A stretch of 64,000 nt of DNA from Sphingomonas lacusdianchii (GCF_022664395.1 NZ_JAKRET010000013.1:62001-126000); one strand, 5' to 3'. Shown: positions 47,503 to 61,033, counted from the first letter of the stretch. Notes: generated from the sequence alone by a model not told the origin. Numbers and translations: made by a program.

Positions 47503-47649
47503 TCAGCCGATGCGTTCGACGACGGCGGGTGCGGAACGGACCGACTTCGCATCGCTGGGATCGGCGACCTGCACCGCGACCAGCGCGACCGCGCCCAGTG
47601 CGAAGCCGCTGATGAAATGGCGAAGGAAACCGGTGCGCTTGCTCGTCAT
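47503..47649 (-). CDS. Small single-helix membrane or exported protein, hypothetical
   Basis: 48 residues from the ATG at 47649. A basic start (MTSKRTGFLRHF) is followed by one hydrophobic segment (ISGFALGAVALVAVQVA) and a short tail. It may be an anchored micro-protein. AAGAGG lies nine bases before the ATG, which supports translation. It is 60 bp upstream of the broken msrA on the same strand and may share its transcript. No family recognised. Confidence 0.5.
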   Translation of the reverse strand: MTSKRTGFLRHFISGFALGAVALVAVQVADPSDAKSVRSAPAVVERIG

Positions 47650-47799
47650 CTGCCTCATCCTCTTGCCGGACCGCGCACCCCGATGGTGCGCAGCAGCGGA
47701 TCGATCGCCATCGCGGCGGACGACCCGTTCGTTCGTCGGCAAGATATAGTGGGTGGCGGTGAACCGATGCTGGCGCGCCCGTTCATCTCCTGCACAGCC

Positions 47800-48981
47800 T
47801 CAACCATGTTGCGCGTGCGAAATCAAGCGGCTGGAGGGGCGGGTTTCGGCAACGCTGCGTTGCAGGAACGGTGTGCGTTCGCGCCCATGCTGCTTCACCG
47901 CATACATGTCGGCATCGGCGGCGGCGATCATTGCGGCACTGTCGGTCAGGTCGCCCAGCGCGCAGCCGACGCTGATCGACACGGGCAGGTCGGCCGGCGC
48001 GATCGCCTGCATCGCGCTGCCATAGCGTGCGCCGATCGCAGCGGCGACAGCTTCGGCATCGGCCATGTCCGCGCCGGGCAGGATGCAGACGAACTCGTCG
48101 CCGCCCCAGCGAAAGATGCGGCCGTCCTGCGGCAGCGCGGCCTTGGCGGCCCGGACGAGGGCGACGAGCGCAGCGTCGCCGGTGGCATGGCCGCAGCGAT
48201 CGTTGAGGATTTTGAAATGGTCGACATCGATGACCAGCGCCGCCCCGCCCCCACGCCACCGCGCGGCACGCCGGTCGAACCCCGAACGGTTCAGCGCATC
48301 GGTCAGCGGATCGCGTTCGAGCAGCGCGGTGAGCAGCTGGTGCCCACGCTCGGCCTCCATCGTCATCAACGCGATCCCGCGAAAGATGATGAACGAGATC
48401 GGCAGTGCCGTCAGCCACGCCGCGATCCCGCCATGCATGCCGGTGACGCTAATGCCGATATCGCCGCGCAGGGCCGACCACGCCCGGGCGAGGAACAGCG
48501 GCACGGTCGGCGTGAACAGCGCAACGACGATCCATGCGGTGTGGAGCGATTCGCGCCGGGCAAGCCGGATCGCGATCAGCACGATCGCCGCGTCGAATAT
48601 CGACCGTATCACGCTCAGATAGGCGATCCGCATCCCCAATTCACCCGGAGCAACCGAGAAATAGAGCGGGATGCCGGCAACGAAGGCTCCCGCCAGCAAC
48701 AGCCGGTTGCGACTGTCGGGATAGGCGAAGGTGCGCAGTCCGATGAAGATCGCGGCATAGGCCATGATCGCCATCGGATTGCCCAATCGGGTGATGAACT
48801 CGCCGCCGCCCAGTTCGCGGATCACCGCCCCGGCGGCGGTGATGCCGAGCAGGATATGCCCGAACCCCCACCATGCCGCACAGCTGTCGAATCGCCCCGT
48901 CGCCCACGGCACGACATGGATCAGGCCGGCAACGATCGATGCCAGCGAGACCATGACATACAGGGTTGAGAGATCGAGCAA
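47800..48981 (-). CDS. Membrane-bound GGDEF diguanylate cyclase
   Basis: 393 residues from a TTG at 48981 (GAGGA four bases upstream). The first half has about six membrane segments, with no recognisable sensor motif. The second half is a GGDEF domain: RDPLTDALNRSGFDRR start, VIDVDHFKILNDRCGH metal site, and the intact active loop WGGDEF (about 292-297). It should make c-di-GMP. The inhibitory I-site RxxD is replaced by PQDG, so product feedback through that site is not expected. It lies downstream of the aspartate aminotransferase gene on the same strand, 71 bp away. Confidence 0.88.
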   Translation of the reverse strand: MLDLSTLYVMVSLASIVAGLIHVVPWATGRFDSCAAWWGFGHILLGITAAGAVIRELGGGEFITRLGNPMAIMAYAAIFIGLRTFAYPDSRNRLLLAGAFVAGIPLYFSVAPGELGMRIAYLSVIRSIFDAAIVLIAIRLARRESLHTAWIVVALFTPTVPLFLARAWSALRGDIGISVTGMHGGIAAWLTALPISFIIFRGIALMTMEAERGHQLLTALLERDPLTDALNRSGFDRRAARWRGGGAALVIDVDHFKILNDRCGHATGDAALVALVRAAKAALPQDGRIFRWGGDEFVCILPGADMADAEAVAAAIGARYGSAMQAIAPADLPVSISVGCALGDLTDSAAMIAAADADMYAVKQHGRERTPFLQRSVAETRPSSRLISHAQHG

Positions 48982-49052
48982 ACGGTCCTCGTCTAGCGGA
49001 ACGTATGTCCCGATAGACGAGGAAGCGCTAATAGTCCGTTTATTAACGCAAA

Positions 49053-52051
<2,999 letters not shown>

Positions 52052-52136
52052 CGCCCACGCTTGCCGCTTGCCGCGGCGCGGGGCAAGCACCGAACCGCGC
52101 TTTGTCGTTACGGCTTTCGCGGGTAAAGGCAGCGGC

Positions 52137-52796
52137 ATGACTCCATCCCCGATCCGTGCGGCGATCATCCCGGTGACCCCGCTCCAGCAGAATTGCACGT
52201 TGTTGTGGTGTACGAAGACGATGCGCGGTGCCTTTGTCGATCCCGGCGGCGACCTGCCGCGCCTGATCGCCGCCGCCGAACAGCACGGCGTCCGGATCGA
52301 AAAGATCCTGTTGACCCACGGCCATATCGACCATTGCGGCGAGGCGAAGCCGCTGGCCGAGCAACTGGGCGTGCCGATCGAGGGACCGCATGAGGCCGAC
52401 CGGTTCTGGATCGCGCGGCTGGATGAGGACGGCAAGCGCTGGGGGCTGCGCGGCGTGCCGTTCGAACCCGACCGCTGGCTGGTCGAGGGCGACACGGTGA
52501 CGGTCGGCGAGGCGAGCTTCGCAGTGTACGAGACCCCGGGCCATACCCCCGGCCATGTCATCTTCCACCATGAAGACGCCAAATTCGCGCTGGTCGGCGA
52601 CGTGCTGTTCCAGGGGTCGATCGGCCGTACCGACTTTCCGCTGTCGGATACGCAGGCGCTGATCGATTCGGTCGTGACCAAGCTGTGGCCGCTGGGCGAA
52701 GATGTCGCATTCGTACCCGGCCATGGTCCGGGCAGCACCTTCGGCCATGAACGCGCGACCAATCCGTTCGTCGGCGACGCGGCGCTGGCAGTCTGA
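52137..52796 (+). CDS. Metallo-beta-lactamase-fold hydrolase (glyoxalase II-like)
   Basis: 219 residues. The zinc motif is THGHIDHCG (60-68; His61, His63, Asp65, His66), with further ligands in TPGHTPGHV and GDVLFQGSIGRTDF and the final VPGHGPGS. It is a cytoplasmic hydrolase similar to YcbL and glyoxalase II proteins that act on thioesters such as lactoylglutathione. The exact substrate is open. It is divergent from pabB, with an 85-bp gap that should hold both promoters. A repeat element follows the gene. Confidence 0.88.
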   Translation: MTPSPIRAAIIPVTPLQQNCTLLWCTKTMRGAFVDPGGDLPRLIAAAEQHGVRIEKILLTHGHIDHCGEAKPLAEQLGVPIEGPHEADRFWIARLDEDGKRWGLRGVPFEPDRWLVEGDTVTVGEASFAVYETPGHTPGHVIFHHEDAKFALVGDVLFQGSIGRTDFPLSDTQALIDSVVTKLWPLGEDVAFVPGHGPGSTFGHERATNPFVGDAALAV

Positions 52797-52815
52797 GCGC
52801 GCCTGTGGCCACGGA

Positions 52816-52897
52816 CGTCACCCCAGCGAAGGCTGGGGTCTGTCGCGGCTCCTGTTCCGTGCTATCAACGAGAGACCCCAGCCTTCGCTGGGTGACG
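52816..52897. repeat. Bipartite REP-like inverted repeat
   Basis: CGTCACCCCAGCGAAGG (from 52816) and its complement ending CTTCGCTGGGTGACG (to 52897) flank a loop with TCGCGGC and CCGTGCTATCA, the same words as in the copy at 28694-28776. It occupies part of the 306-bp gene-free stretch 52797-53102; the rest holds a promoter. Confidence 0.88.
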
Positions 52898-52939
52898 GCG
52901 GTGGAAGCGAAATTGCGGCATCCAACCCCAACCCGAAGC

Positions 52940-52967
52940 TTGCAACGCCGCGCGAAAACGCTATAGG
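52940..52967 (+). promoter_or_regulatory. Candidate promoter of rpmF-plsX-fabH
   Basis: TTGCAA (52940-52945) and TATAGG (52962-52967) are 16 bases apart and about 135 bp before the rpmF ATG. The leader downstream has no clear fold. Confidence 0.45.
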
Positions 52968-53102
52968 CGCGGTTCGCTTCGCGACCAGCCTGTCTGCCGG
53001 TCCGGCGGGTCGCCGGTCGCGAAAAGCGGTCGGGCACTTGCCTGGGCCGCGTCGTCAGTTGGTGGCGAAACCAAGTGATACCCAAGTTATAAAGGTGCCG
53101 AA

Positions 53103-53282
53103 ATGGCAGTTCCCAAGAGAAAGACCACGCCCTCCAAGCGCGGTATGCGTCGCAGCCACGATTCGCTGAGCGTCGAGTCGTTCCAGGAATGCCCGAACTG
53201 CGGCGAACTGAAGCGTCCGCACAATCTGTGCAACGCCTGCGGCCATTATAACGGTCGCGAAGTCGTCTCGGTCGAAGCGTAA
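53103..53282 (+). CDS. rpmF: 50S ribosomal protein L32
   Basis: 59 residues, beginning [20 protein letters not shown], the standard L32 start. Cys30, Cys33, Cys43 and Cys46 (CPNC and CNAC) form the zinc-binding type of the protein. It belongs to the large ribosomal subunit. It is followed after 26 bp by plsX and then fabH, the conserved rpmF-plsX-fabH order of bacteria, which links ribosome production to membrane lipid synthesis. Confidence 0.98.
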   Translation: MAVPKRKTTPSKRGMRRSHDSLSVESFQECPNCGELKRPHNLCNACGHYNGREVVSVEA

Positions 53283-53308
53283 CCGCCAGACCGGACAGGG
53301 AAGCACGC

Positions 53309-54340
53309 ATGGCCGACGGGTCCTGGATCGCCATCGATGCGATGGGCGGTGACGAAGGGCTTGCCACCATGCTGGCGGGCGTCGCCCATGCGCGACGCCG
53401 CCACGAATCGATGCGGTTCCTGCTGGTCGGGGACGAATCGGCGATTCGTGCCGGGCTCGAATCGCACCCGAACCTGTCCGCGGCGTCGGAAATCGTCCAC
53501 GCCCCCGAAGTCGTCGGATCGTCGGACAAGCCCAGCCAGGCGATCCGCCGGGCCAAGACGACATCGATGGGCGTCGCCATCGGCCTGGTGAAGCAGGGCC
53601 GTGCCGCCGCCGCGGTGTCGGCGGGCAATACCGGCGCGCTGATGGCGATGGCGAAGCTGGCGCTGCGCACCATGCCGGGCATCGATCGCCCGGCGCTGGC
53701 GGCATTGCTGCCCAGCCTTGGCGACAATGATCTGGTCATGCTCGACCTCGGCGCCAATGCCGAGTGCGATGCGCGCAACCTCGTCCAGTTCGCGGTCATG
53801 GGTGCGGCCTATGCCCGCACCGCGCTCGATCTCGAATCCCCCCGCGTCGCGTTGCTGAACATCGGCACCGAGGAGCTGAAGGGCATCGACAGCGTCCGCG
53901 AGGCGGCGGCGATCCTGCGCGCCTCGCCGCATCTGCCGATGACCTTTTCGGGCTATATCGAGGGCGATCGCCTGTCGCGTGGGCAGGTCGATGTCGTGGT
54001 GTGCGACGGTTTCTCGGGCAATATCGCGCTGAAGACCGCCGAGGGCACCGCGCGATTCGTCGCCGACCTGCTCAAGCGCGCCTTCCGGTCGTCGATTCGC
54101 TCCAAGATCGGGTTCCTGATCTCGCGCCCGGCGACCGAATTGCTCCGCCATCACCTCGACCCCAACAATCATAATGGCGCGGTCTTTCTCGGCCTCAACG
54201 GGCTGGTCGTCAAAAGCCATGGCAGCGCGAACGAGGCCGGTATTTCGAACGCGATCCAGGTCGCGGCCAAGATGGTCCGCGACGACCTGACCCGCAGCAT
54301 CGCCAGCGATCTGGCGGGCATAGAGGCACGCGCGGCATGA
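53309..54340 (+). CDS. plsX: Phosphate acyltransferase PlsX
   Basis: 343 residues. It converts acyl-ACP to acyl-phosphate, the first step of the PlsX/PlsY phospholipid pathway, at the inner face of the membrane. The start [11 protein letters not shown] is diagnostic, as are [42 protein letters not shown] and the C-terminal [13 protein letters not shown]. The last four bases overlap the fabH start (ATGA). Length and content are normal for the family. Confidence 0.97.
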   Translation: MADGSWIAIDAMGGDEGLATMLAGVAHARRRHESMRFLLVGDESAIRAGLESHPNLSAASEIVHAPEVVGSSDKPSQAIRRAKTTSMGVAIGLVKQGRAAAAVSAGNTGALMAMAKLALRTMPGIDRPALAALLPSLGDNDLVMLDLGANAECDARNLVQFAVMGAAYARTALDLESPRVALLNIGTEELKGIDSVREAAAILRASPHLPMTFSGYIEGDRLSRGQVDVVVCDGFSGNIALKTAEGTARFVADLLKRAFRSSIRSKIGFLISRPATELLRHHLDPNNHNGAVFLGLNGLVVKSHGSANEAGISNAIQVAAKMVRDDLTRSIASDLAGIEARAA

Positions 54341-55305
54341 TCCGTTCGGTCGTCACCGGCACCGGTTCGGCACTGCCGGCGCAGCGCGTTTCGAACGCGG
54401 AACTCGCCGAGCGCGTCGACACCTCCGACGAATGGATCGTCGAGCGCACCGGCATCCGCTTCCGCCACATCGCCGCCGCGCATGAGACGACGGCGACCCT
54501 CGCCGCCGATGCCGCCCGCGCGGCGATCGCCGCTGCGGGGATCGAGGCGCAGGCGATCGACCTGATCGTGCTGGCCACCGCGACCCCCGACCAGACCTTC
54601 CCCGCGACCGCGACCAAGGTGCAGGCGATGCTCGGCATCGACGACTGCGTCGCGTTCGACGTGGCGGCGGTGTGTTCGGGCTTTCTCTATGCGGTGCAGG
54701 TCGCCGATGCGATGCTGCGCACCGGTGTTCACCACCGGGCACTAGTGATCGGAGCCGAGACTTTCAGCCGCCTCCTCGACTGGGAAGACCGCACGACCTG
54801 CGTCCTGTTCGGCGACGGCGCGGGTGCGATCGTGCTGGAAGGACGCGAGGCGGAGGGCGACACGCCGCGCGGCATCCTGTCGACCAGGCTTCATGCCGAT
54901 GGTCGCCATAACGGCCTCCTCTATGTCGATGGCGGTCCCTCGACCACCGGCACCGTCGGCAAGCTGCGGATGAAGGGCAAGGAAGTGTTCCGCCACGCGG
55001 TGGTGAACCTCGCCAGCGTCATGGGCGAATCGCTGGAACTCGCGGGGCTTACCGCCGATGATGTCGACTGGGTCGTGCCGCATCAGGCCAATGCCCGTAT
55101 CCTCGATGCGACCGCGCGCAAGCTCGGCCTCCCCCCCGAAAAGGTCGTGGTGACCGTCGACATCCACGCCAACACCTCGGCGGCGTCGGTCCCGCTGGCC
55201 CTCGACGTCGCGACGCGCGACGGCCGCATCCAGCCGGGCGACATCGTCGTGCTGGAAGCGATGGGGGGTGGTTTCACCTGGGGCGCTGCTGTAGTCCGTT
55301 GGTAA
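54337..55305 (+). CDS. fabH: Beta-ketoacyl-ACP synthase III
   Basis: 322 residues. It condenses acetyl-CoA with malonyl-ACP to start fatty acid synthesis. The catalytic triad is complete: Cys113 in [11 protein letters not shown], His249 in [10 protein letters not shown] and Asn279 in [11 protein letters not shown]. The [13 protein letters not shown] end is typical. It is translated with plsX and followed after 73 bp by the IHF alpha gene. It should not be confused with the type III polyketide synthase at 38803-39882, a distant cousin of the same fold. Confidence 0.97.
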   Translation: MIRSVVTGTGSALPAQRVSNAELAERVDTSDEWIVERTGIRFRHIAAAHETTATLAADAARAAIAAAGIEAQAIDLIVLATATPDQTFPATATKVQAMLGIDDCVAFDVAAVCSGFLYAVQVADAMLRTGVHHRALVIGAETFSRLLDWEDRTTCVLFGDGAGAIVLEGREAEGDTPRGILSTRLHADGRHNGLLYVDGGPSTTGTVGKLRMKGKEVFRHAVVNLASVMGESLELAGLTADDVDWVVPHQANARILDATARKLGLPPEKVVVTVDIHANTSAASVPLALDVATRDGRIQPGDIVVLEAMGGGFTWGAAVVRW

Positions 55306-55378
55306 TCCTTTAGTATTTTTGAATCTTCGTATACGCTGTGCTAGCGGAAGCGGCGTACACGAAAGAAGGATTTCTCCA

Positions 55379-55675
55379 ATGGTTTCCGATGGTACGCTGA
55401 CCCGCGCCGATCTCGCCGAAGAAATGCATCGTGAGATCGGTCTGTCGCGTGCCGATTCCGCGCGCGTCGTCGAACAGATTCTCGACCATATGTGCGAGGC
55501 GCTGGCGGCCGGTGAGAACGTCAAGATTTCCGGCTTCGGCAGCTTCGTGCTGCGCGACAAGGGCGAGCGGATCGGCCGCAATCCCAAGACCGGCATCGAA
55601 GTTCCGATCGCGCCGCGCCGCGTGCTCACCTTCCGCGCCAGCCAGATGATGCGCGACCGCATCGTCGCCAACTGA
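55379..55675 (+). CDS. ihfA: Integration host factor alpha subunit
   Basis: 98 residues of the HU/IHF fold: [21 protein letters not shown], then [23 protein letters not shown] with the DNA-bending arm, and the [14 protein letters not shown] end. The RNPKTG arm and the overall length point to IHF alpha rather than HU. It bends DNA at specific sites together with IHF beta, which is not in the window. AAAGAAGGA lies upstream of the ATG. It precedes a MerR gene by 10 bp, an order common in alphaproteobacteria. Confidence 0.95.
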   Translation: MVSDGTLTRADLAEEMHREIGLSRADSARVVEQILDHMCEALAAGENVKISGFGSFVLRDKGERIGRNPKTGIEVPIAPRRVLTFRASQMMRDRIVAN

Positions 55676-55685
55676 ACGGATTCGG

Positions 55686-56045
55686 TTGCCACCCCCGGTC
55701 GACAAATCCGCCAATGCCTATCGCACGATCGGCGAAGTGGCGCGCGACCTGGGGGTGCCGCAGCATCGGCTGCGCTATTGGGAAGGGCGTTTCCCGCAGA
55801 TCCGGCCGCTGACCCGCGCCGGCGATCGCCGCTATTATAGGCCGGAGGACGTCGCGCTGCTGCGCCGGATCCAGGCGCTGCTTGGCGAACAGGGCTATAC
55901 CGTGCGCGGTGTCCAGCAATTGCTGGCGCAGGAGGCGAAGGCCCCGGCGGTACCGGTCGCGCCGATCACCCGCCGCGCCGCGCGGATCATCGAACTGCGT
56001 GCGATCCGCGCGACGCTGGCCGATGCGCTGGCGGCCGACGACTGA
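55686..56045 (+). CDS. MerR-family transcriptional regulator
   Basis: 119 residues from a TTG at 55686. The N-terminal DNA-binding domain reads [30 protein letters not shown], with the YY of the wing in [18 protein letters not shown]. The rest is a short helical tail without the cysteines of metal sensors, so the effector is unknown. It follows ihfA by 10 bp. Alphaproteobacteria commonly carry such a gene after ihfA; it is often annotated only as MerR family. Confidence 0.88.
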   Translation: MPPPVDKSANAYRTIGEVARDLGVPQHRLRYWEGRFPQIRPLTRAGDRRYYRPEDVALLRRIQALLGEQGYTVRGVQQLLAQEAKAPAVPVAPITRRAARIIELRAIRATLADALAADD

Positions 56046-56072
56046 TCCCCGTTCCACCGTACCCCGCTCTGC

Positions 56073-56183
56073 CGTTCGTTCCGAATAGCAGCGGAGTCTG
56101 TCGAAGCGGCGTATCGAAGGACCGTTGCCGGAGACGCTTCGATCCGGGTTTCGACTTCGCGCGGCCCCTGCCCGGCACGAACG
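56073..56183. repeat. Degenerate copy of the GTTCGT/ACGAAC inverted repeat
   Basis: CCGTTCGTTCCGAATAGCAG, TCGAAGCGGCGTATCGAAG and the opposing CGCTTCGATCC and CACGAACGG match the ends and inner arms of the copies at 32128 and 60898, with more mismatches. It lies in the 220-bp gap before the PBP1A gene. Confidence 0.7.
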
Positions 56184-56265
56184 GTGTCGATGGCCGGGGG
56201 AACATCAGCGCTCGCTCCGCCCCCTCCCTTTCCCCGACGGCCAAACCTGCTAAACCGCGCGGGCA

Positions 56266-58776
56266 ATGAGCGTATCCGATACCGACACCTCCCCCGCCCC
56301 CTCCCGGCGGGCCCGCTTCGCCCGCATCCGGCGACGGTGGTGGTTCCGCCTGCCGGCCATTGCCCTGCTGCTGTCCGGGATCGGTGTGTTCCTCATCTGG
56401 TTGCTCCTGTGGCGGACCCTGCCGTCGGTCGATTCGCTGCGCGCCTATGAACCGCCGCTACCGACCAATGTCCGCGGGATCGGGGGCGATCCGATCCACA
56501 GCTATGCCCGCGAACGCCGGGTGCAGCTGTCCTATGCCGAATATCCGCCGCTGCTGGTCCGCGCCTTCCTCGCGGCCGAGGACCGGACGTTCTTCGAACA
56601 TCACGGCGTCGACTATCCCGGCATCGCCGCCGCGATCCTCACCAATTTGCGCAACGACGGCCGCCCGATCGGCGCGTCGACGATCACGCAACAGGTCGCG
56701 AAAAACCTGCTGCTGACCAACGAGGTCAGCTATGTCCGCAAGGCGAAGGAGGCGCTGCTCGCCTATCGGATCGAGGATGCGCTGACCAAGCAGCAGATCC
56801 TCGAACTCTATCTCAACCAGATCGCGCTCGGCCGGAACGCCTTTGGCGTCGAAGCTGCGTCCCATGCCTATTTCGGCAAGGAGCTGCGCGAGCTGACCCT
56901 GCCGCAAATGGCGTATCTGGCGATCCTGCCCAAGGGGCCGTCGAACTATACGCCTGAACGTGGATATGATCGCGCGATCACCCGCCGCAACTGGGTGCTG
57001 GGCGAAATGGAGCGTAACGGCTTCATCACGCCCGCGCAGCGCGCCGCCGCCGTCGCCCAACCACTCGGCACCATCCCGCGCCAGACCCCGCGACAGGAAA
57101 CCGCCGGCGGCTATTTCATCGAGGAAGTCCGCCGCCAGCTGCTCGGCCAGTTCGGCGAGAATGCGAAGGACGGCCCGTACAGCGTCTATGCCGGCGGTCT
57201 GTGGGTGCGCACCTCGCTCGACCCGAAAATTCAGCAGGATGCGCAGGACGCGCTGCGCAGCGGGCTGATCCGGTTCGATTCGGGGCGTGGCTGGTCAGGC
57301 CCGCTCAACAAGCCGCGCGCGACGATCGACGGCGACAATTGGCAGCAGGCGCTGCTCAACACCAATATCGGCGTCGATTATCAGGATTGGCAGGCGGCGA
57401 TCGTCATCGACAAGGACGGCGATGCGGCGCGAATCGGCTTTGCCGATGGCCGCACCGGCACCCTGCCGCGCGGCAATGCGCAGATGCCGGTCCGCGGCGG
57501 CACCGGCAACGCCTTTGGCGCGATCCAGCGCGGCGACATCCTCGCCGTCGCGCCGGCCGGCAGCCAATGGTCGCTGCGTTCGGTCCCGCGCGTGTCGGGC
57601 GGCATGGTGGTCGAGGACCCGCGCACCGGCCGCATCCTCGCCATGCAGGGCGGGTTCGACAGCCGCATCCAGTCGTTCAACCGCGCGACGCAGGCGATGC
57701 GCCAGCCCGGATCGACCATCAAGCCGATCGTCTATGCCGCCGCGCTGGAGGCGGGGATGACCCCGGCGTCGATCATCGTCGACGGCCCGTTCTGCGTGAA
57801 TCAGGGCGGGCGGCTGGGCCAGAAATGCTTCCGCAATTTCGGCGGCGGCGGTGCCGGACCGCACACCATGCGCTGGGGCATCGAACAGTCGCGCAACCTG
57901 ATGACGGTGCGCGCGGCGGCCCAGACCGGCATGGACCGGGTCAACGACCTGATCCAGCGCGTCGGCATCAGCGATACGAAGTTCCCGCCCTATCTCTCCT
58001 ATGCGCTGGGTGCGGGCGAGACGACCGTGCTGCGCATGGTCAACGCCTATTCGATCCTCGCCAATCAGGGCCGCGAACTGAAGCCCACCGTCATCGATTT
58101 CGTGCAGGACCGCCGCGGCAAGGTGATCCTGCCCGCCAACTGGCGTGCCTGCGACGGGTGCAACGCCCCCGATTGGGACGGCAAGCTGATGCCGCGTCCG
58201 CAAATCCGGTCGCGCCAGGTCATGGACGCGATGAGCGCCTACCAGATGGTGCATATCATGGAGGGCGTGATCCAGCGCGGCACCGCCACCACGCTCCGCG
58301 ACCTGAACCGCCCGATGATGGGCAAGACCGGCACCTCGACCGGCCCCACCGACGTCTGGTTCGTCGGCGGCACGCCGCAGATGATCGCCGGGCTGTATCT
58401 CGGCTTCGACAGCCCCCGCAATCTCGGCGGCTATGCGCAGGGCGGGACGATCGCCGCGCCGATCTACAAAACCTTTGCGGTCAAGGCGTATCAGGACATG
58501 GAGGTCCTGCCCTTCCGTGCCCCCGCCGGCATCCGCATGGTCCGCATCGACCGCGCCAGCGGCCGCCCAGTCTATGGCGCATGGCCGACCACTGATCCCA
58601 AGGCGGCGGTGATCTGGGAAGCGTTCAAGCCCGAGACCGAGGCGCGCCGTGCGACTGGTCGGCTGGGCGAGGCGCGTGCGCCGGTGACCCGCGATCCGAC
58701 CCGTATCGCACCGAGCCGGCAACAGGTGCAGCCGCGCGACAGCGACTTCTTGCAACGCGAAGGGGGAATCTACTAG
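56266..58776 (+). CDS. mrcA: Penicillin-binding protein 1A (bifunctional transglycosylase/transpeptidase)
   Basis: 836 residues. A cytoplasmic Arg-rich tail and one membrane helix (about 30-50) precede the GT51 glycosyltransferase ([48 protein letters not shown]). An OB-like insert is followed by the transpeptidase, with Ser483 and Lys486 in GSTIK, an SRN motif and Lys687 in KTGTSTG. It builds and cross-links peptidoglycan in the periplasm. Family members are also called MrcA/PonA. It is a single gene, 55 bp before prfB. Confidence 0.95.
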   Translation: MSVSDTDTSPAPSRRARFARIRRRWWFRLPAIALLLSGIGVFLIWLLLWRTLPSVDSLRAYEPPLPTNVRGIGGDPIHSYARERRVQLSYAEYPPLLVRAFLAAEDRTFFEHHGVDYPGIAAAILTNLRNDGRPIGASTITQQVAKNLLLTNEVSYVRKAKEALLAYRIEDALTKQQILELYLNQIALGRNAFGVEAASHAYFGKELRELTLPQMAYLAILPKGPSNYTPERGYDRAITRRNWVLGEMERNGFITPAQRAAAVAQPLGTIPRQTPRQETAGGYFIEEVRRQLLGQFGENAKDGPYSVYAGGLWVRTSLDPKIQQDAQDALRSGLIRFDSGRGWSGPLNKPRATIDGDNWQQALLNTNIGVDYQDWQAAIVIDKDGDAARIGFADGRTGTLPRGNAQMPVRGGTGNAFGAIQRGDILAVAPAGSQWSLRSVPRVSGGMVVEDPRTGRILAMQGGFDSRIQSFNRATQAMRQPGSTIKPIVYAAALEAGMTPASIIVDGPFCVNQGGRLGQKCFRNFGGGGAGPHTMRWGIEQSRNLMTVRAAAQTGMDRVNDLIQRVGISDTKFPPYLSYALGAGETTVLRMVNAYSILANQGRELKPTVIDFVQDRRGKVILPANWRACDGCNAPDWDGKLMPRPQIRSRQVMDAMSAYQMVHIMEGVIQRGTATTLRDLNRPMMGKTGTSTGPTDVWFVGGTPQMIAGLYLGFDSPRNLGGYAQGGTIAAPIYKTFAVKAYQDMEVLPFRAPAGIRMVRIDRASGRPVYGAWPTTDPKAAVIWEAFKPETEARRATGRLGEARAPVTRDPTRIAPSRQQVQPRDSDFLQREGGIY

Positions 58777-58831
58777 CGCGCCGCCTATATCGGCGGCATT
58801 CCCTTCGATTCAGATTTTCCGGAGTTTTCTC

Positions 58832-59959
58832 ATGCGCGCCGAAGCGCAAGCCCATGTAGACAAGATCAACGATGCGCTCTCGCTGCTGCGCCGCTTCCTC
58901 GATTGGGACCGCGCGCTCCGCCGGCTCGACGAGCTGAACGCGCGCGTCGAGGATCAGGCATTGTGGAACGATCCCAAGGCCGCGCAGGACGTCATGCGCG
59001 AACGCCGCCGGCTGGACGAGGCGATCACCGCCACCCGCACCATCGAGCGCGAACTGGCCGATACGGTCGAGCTGATCGAGATGGCCGAGGAGGAGGGCGA
59101 TGCCGAGATGGCCGACGAAGGCGTCGCCAATCTCGCCGAACTCGCCAAACGCGCCGATCACGACAAGGTACAGGCGCTGCTGTCGGGCGAAGCCGATGCT
59201 AACGACACCTATATCGAGATCAACGCCGGTGCCGGCGGGACCGAAAGCCAGGACTGGGCCGGCATGCTGCAACGCATGTACACCCGCTGGGCCGAACGCC
59301 GCGGGATGAAGGTCGAACTGGTCGACCAGCATTCGGGCGAACAGGCCGGGATCAAGTCGGCGACGTTGCTGATCAAGGGCGAGAATGCCTACGGCTTCGC
59401 CAAGACCGAGGGCGGGGTCCACCGGCTGGTCCGCATCAGCCCCTATGACAGCGCCGCGCGCCGCCACACCTCGTTCGCGTCGATCTGGGTCTATCCGGTG
59501 ATCGACGACAATATCGAGGTCGAGTACAACGAAAGCGACCTGCGCATCGATACCTATCGCGCGTCGGGCGCCGGGGGTCAGCACATCAACACCACCGATT
59601 CGGCGGTGCGCATCACCCACATCCCGACTGGCATCGTCGTCCAGTGTCAGAACCAGCGTTCGCAGCACAAGAACAAGGCCGAGGCCTATAACCAGCTCCG
59701 CGCCCGCCTCTACGAGCGCGAACTCGCGATCCGCGAGGCGGAGGCCAATGCCGAGAACGCGACCAAGACCGATATCGGCTGGGGCCACCAGATCCGGTCG
59801 TACGTGTTGCAGCCGTACCAGATGGTGAAGGACCTGCGCACCGGCGTCGTCTCGACTGCGCCGGGCGACGTGCTCGACGGCGCGCTCGACCCGTTCATGG
59901 CGGCGGCACTGTCGCAGCGCGTGACCGGTGAAAAGGTCGAAATCGAGGACGTCGACTGA
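58832..59959 (+). CDS. prfB: Peptide chain release factor 2
   Basis: 375 residues in one uninterrupted frame, so there is no programmed +1 frameshift at the start region as found in E. coli. The catalytic GGQ is at 248-250 ([14 protein letters not shown]), and the stop-codon-reading tripeptide is SPY (203-205) instead of SPF. It releases the peptide at UGA and UAA. AttTTCCGGAG precedes the ATG. The TGA overlaps the next gene's ATG (TGATG). Confidence 0.97.
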   Translation: MRAEAQAHVDKINDALSLLRRFLDWDRALRRLDELNARVEDQALWNDPKAAQDVMRERRRLDEAITATRTIERELADTVELIEMAEEEGDAEMADEGVANLAELAKRADHDKVQALLSGEADANDTYIEINAGAGGTESQDWAGMLQRMYTRWAERRGMKVELVDQHSGEQAGIKSATLLIKGENAYGFAKTEGGVHRLVRISPYDSAARRHTSFASIWVYPVIDDNIEVEYNESDLRIDTYRASGAGGQHINTTDSAVRITHIPTGIVVQCQNQRSQHKNKAEAYNQLRARLYERELAIREAEANAENATKTDIGWGHQIRSYVLQPYQMVKDLRTGVVSTAPGDVLDGALDPFMAAALSQRVTGEKVEIEDVD

Positions 59960-60717
59960 TGCGCCACGCGCTCCCGCTTGCGCTATTGCTATTGGCTGGC
60001 TGCGACGCGACGCAGCCGAGCGCGGTGGCCAATGGGCAGCGGGAGGAACGTCATGACTTTCCCAAGGCCGACCGGCCGGTGGCGACGATCGTGTCGGCCC
60101 GCTGGTCGACCGAGGAAGCGCGCGACCGGCTGAACGAGGCCGAACTGGTCATGGACCGCGCCGGTATCGCGTCGGGGATGACCGTCGCCGATATCGGCGC
60201 GGGCGAGGGCTATTACACCATCCGCATGGCGCAGCGCGTCGGGCCGGACGGGCGGGTGCTGGCCGAGGACATCATCCCGCAGATCCGCGACGCACTGGCG
60301 CAGCGGGTGGCGCGCGAACGGCTCGACAATGTCAGTGTGCGGCTGGGCGAACCCGACGACGCCAAGCTGCCCGCGAACAGCTTCGACCGGGTGCTGATGG
60401 TCCATATGTACCATGAGATCGCCGAGCCCTATGCGTTCCTGTGGAACCTGCGTCCGTCGCTGCGGGCCGGCGGACAGGTGGTGGTGGTCGACGCCGACCG
60501 CCCGACCCAGAATCACGGCACCCCACCCGCGCTGCTAAAGTGCGAATTCGAAGCGGTCGGGTACCGGATGGTCGAGTTGCAGAAAATGCCCTCGGCCGGC
60601 GGTTATATCGCGATGTTCACGCCCGACGGTCCACGCCCGGCGCCGGAAAAGATCGTGCCGTGCCGCGTGCCGTCACCCACGCCCAGCGCCAGCCCGAGCG
60701 GCAACCACCAGGGCTGA
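59959..60717 (+). CDS. SAM-methyltransferase-fold lipoprotein
   Basis: 252 residues. The N terminus is a lipoprotein signal with lipidated Cys15 (LLLLAGC), followed by a class I methyltransferase domain: VADIGAGEGYYTIRMA (about 75-90), VLAEDIIPQI and DRVLMVHMYHEI. The end is Pro/Ser-rich. The combination of a lipid anchor and a SAM-binding fold is odd but recurs in alphaproteobacteria. It is translated with prfB (TGATG), where one might expect the glutamine methyltransferase prmC; this is not prmC, as no NPPY motif is present. Confidence 0.8.
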   Translation: MRHALPLALLLLAGCDATQPSAVANGQREERHDFPKADRPVATIVSARWSTEEARDRLNEAELVMDRAGIASGMTVADIGAGEGYYTIRMAQRVGPDGRVLAEDIIPQIRDALAQRVARERLDNVSVRLGEPDDAKLPANSFDRVLMVHMYHEIAEPYAFLWNLRPSLRAGGQVVVVDADRPTQNHGTPPALLKCEFEAVGYRMVELQKMPSAGGYIAMFTPDGPRPAPEKIVPCRVPSPTPSASPSGNHQG

Positions 60718-60729
60718 GGCCCTTCCCCC

Positions 60730-60865
60730 TTCCCCACCCGTTCGGTTCGAGCAGCTTCGAGCTTGTCAAGAAGCGTCCGTCGAGAACGGGTCGCTTGAGG
60801 CACCGCCTTCTCGACTTCGGTTCTCGACAAGCTCGAACCTCCGCTCGAAGCAAACGGGTGGGGAA
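60730..60865. repeat. Long inverted repeat after the prfB operon
   Basis: TTCCCCACCCGTTCGGTTCG (60730) and CTTCGAGCTTGTCAAGAA pair with TTCTCGACAAGCTCGAACC and CAAACGGGTGGGGAA (to 60865). It fills the first half of the 316-bp gene-free stretch 60718-61033. Confidence 0.8.
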
Positions 60866-60897
60866 GAGACGGGACAGGACAGAAAGGCCGATCCCCA

Positions 60898-61011
60898 CCC
60901 GTTTATGCTGAGTAGAGGCTGAGCTTGTCGAAGACCCGTATCGAAGCACCTGTGGCCCCCGTCCTGCGATACGCCATTTCGACGGGCTCAATGGCACTCA
61001 GGACGAACGGG
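60898..61011. repeat. Copy of the GTTCGT/ACGAAC inverted repeat
   Basis: CCCGTTTATGCTGAGTAGAG and CACTCAGGACGAACGGG are the outer arms; AAGACCCGTATCGAAGCAC and CGATACGCCATTTCGAC the inner. It closely matches the copy at 32128-32238 and lies directly after the repeat at 60730-60865. Confidence 0.85.
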
Positions 61012-61033
61012 GGATGGGACCGCAACGGGGCCG

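Noticed and set aside
52052-52762. Upstream extension of PabB over the metallo-beta-lactamase-fold gene
   Set aside because: The sequence is antisense to a complete enzyme; PabB family proteins begin at the ATG at 52051.
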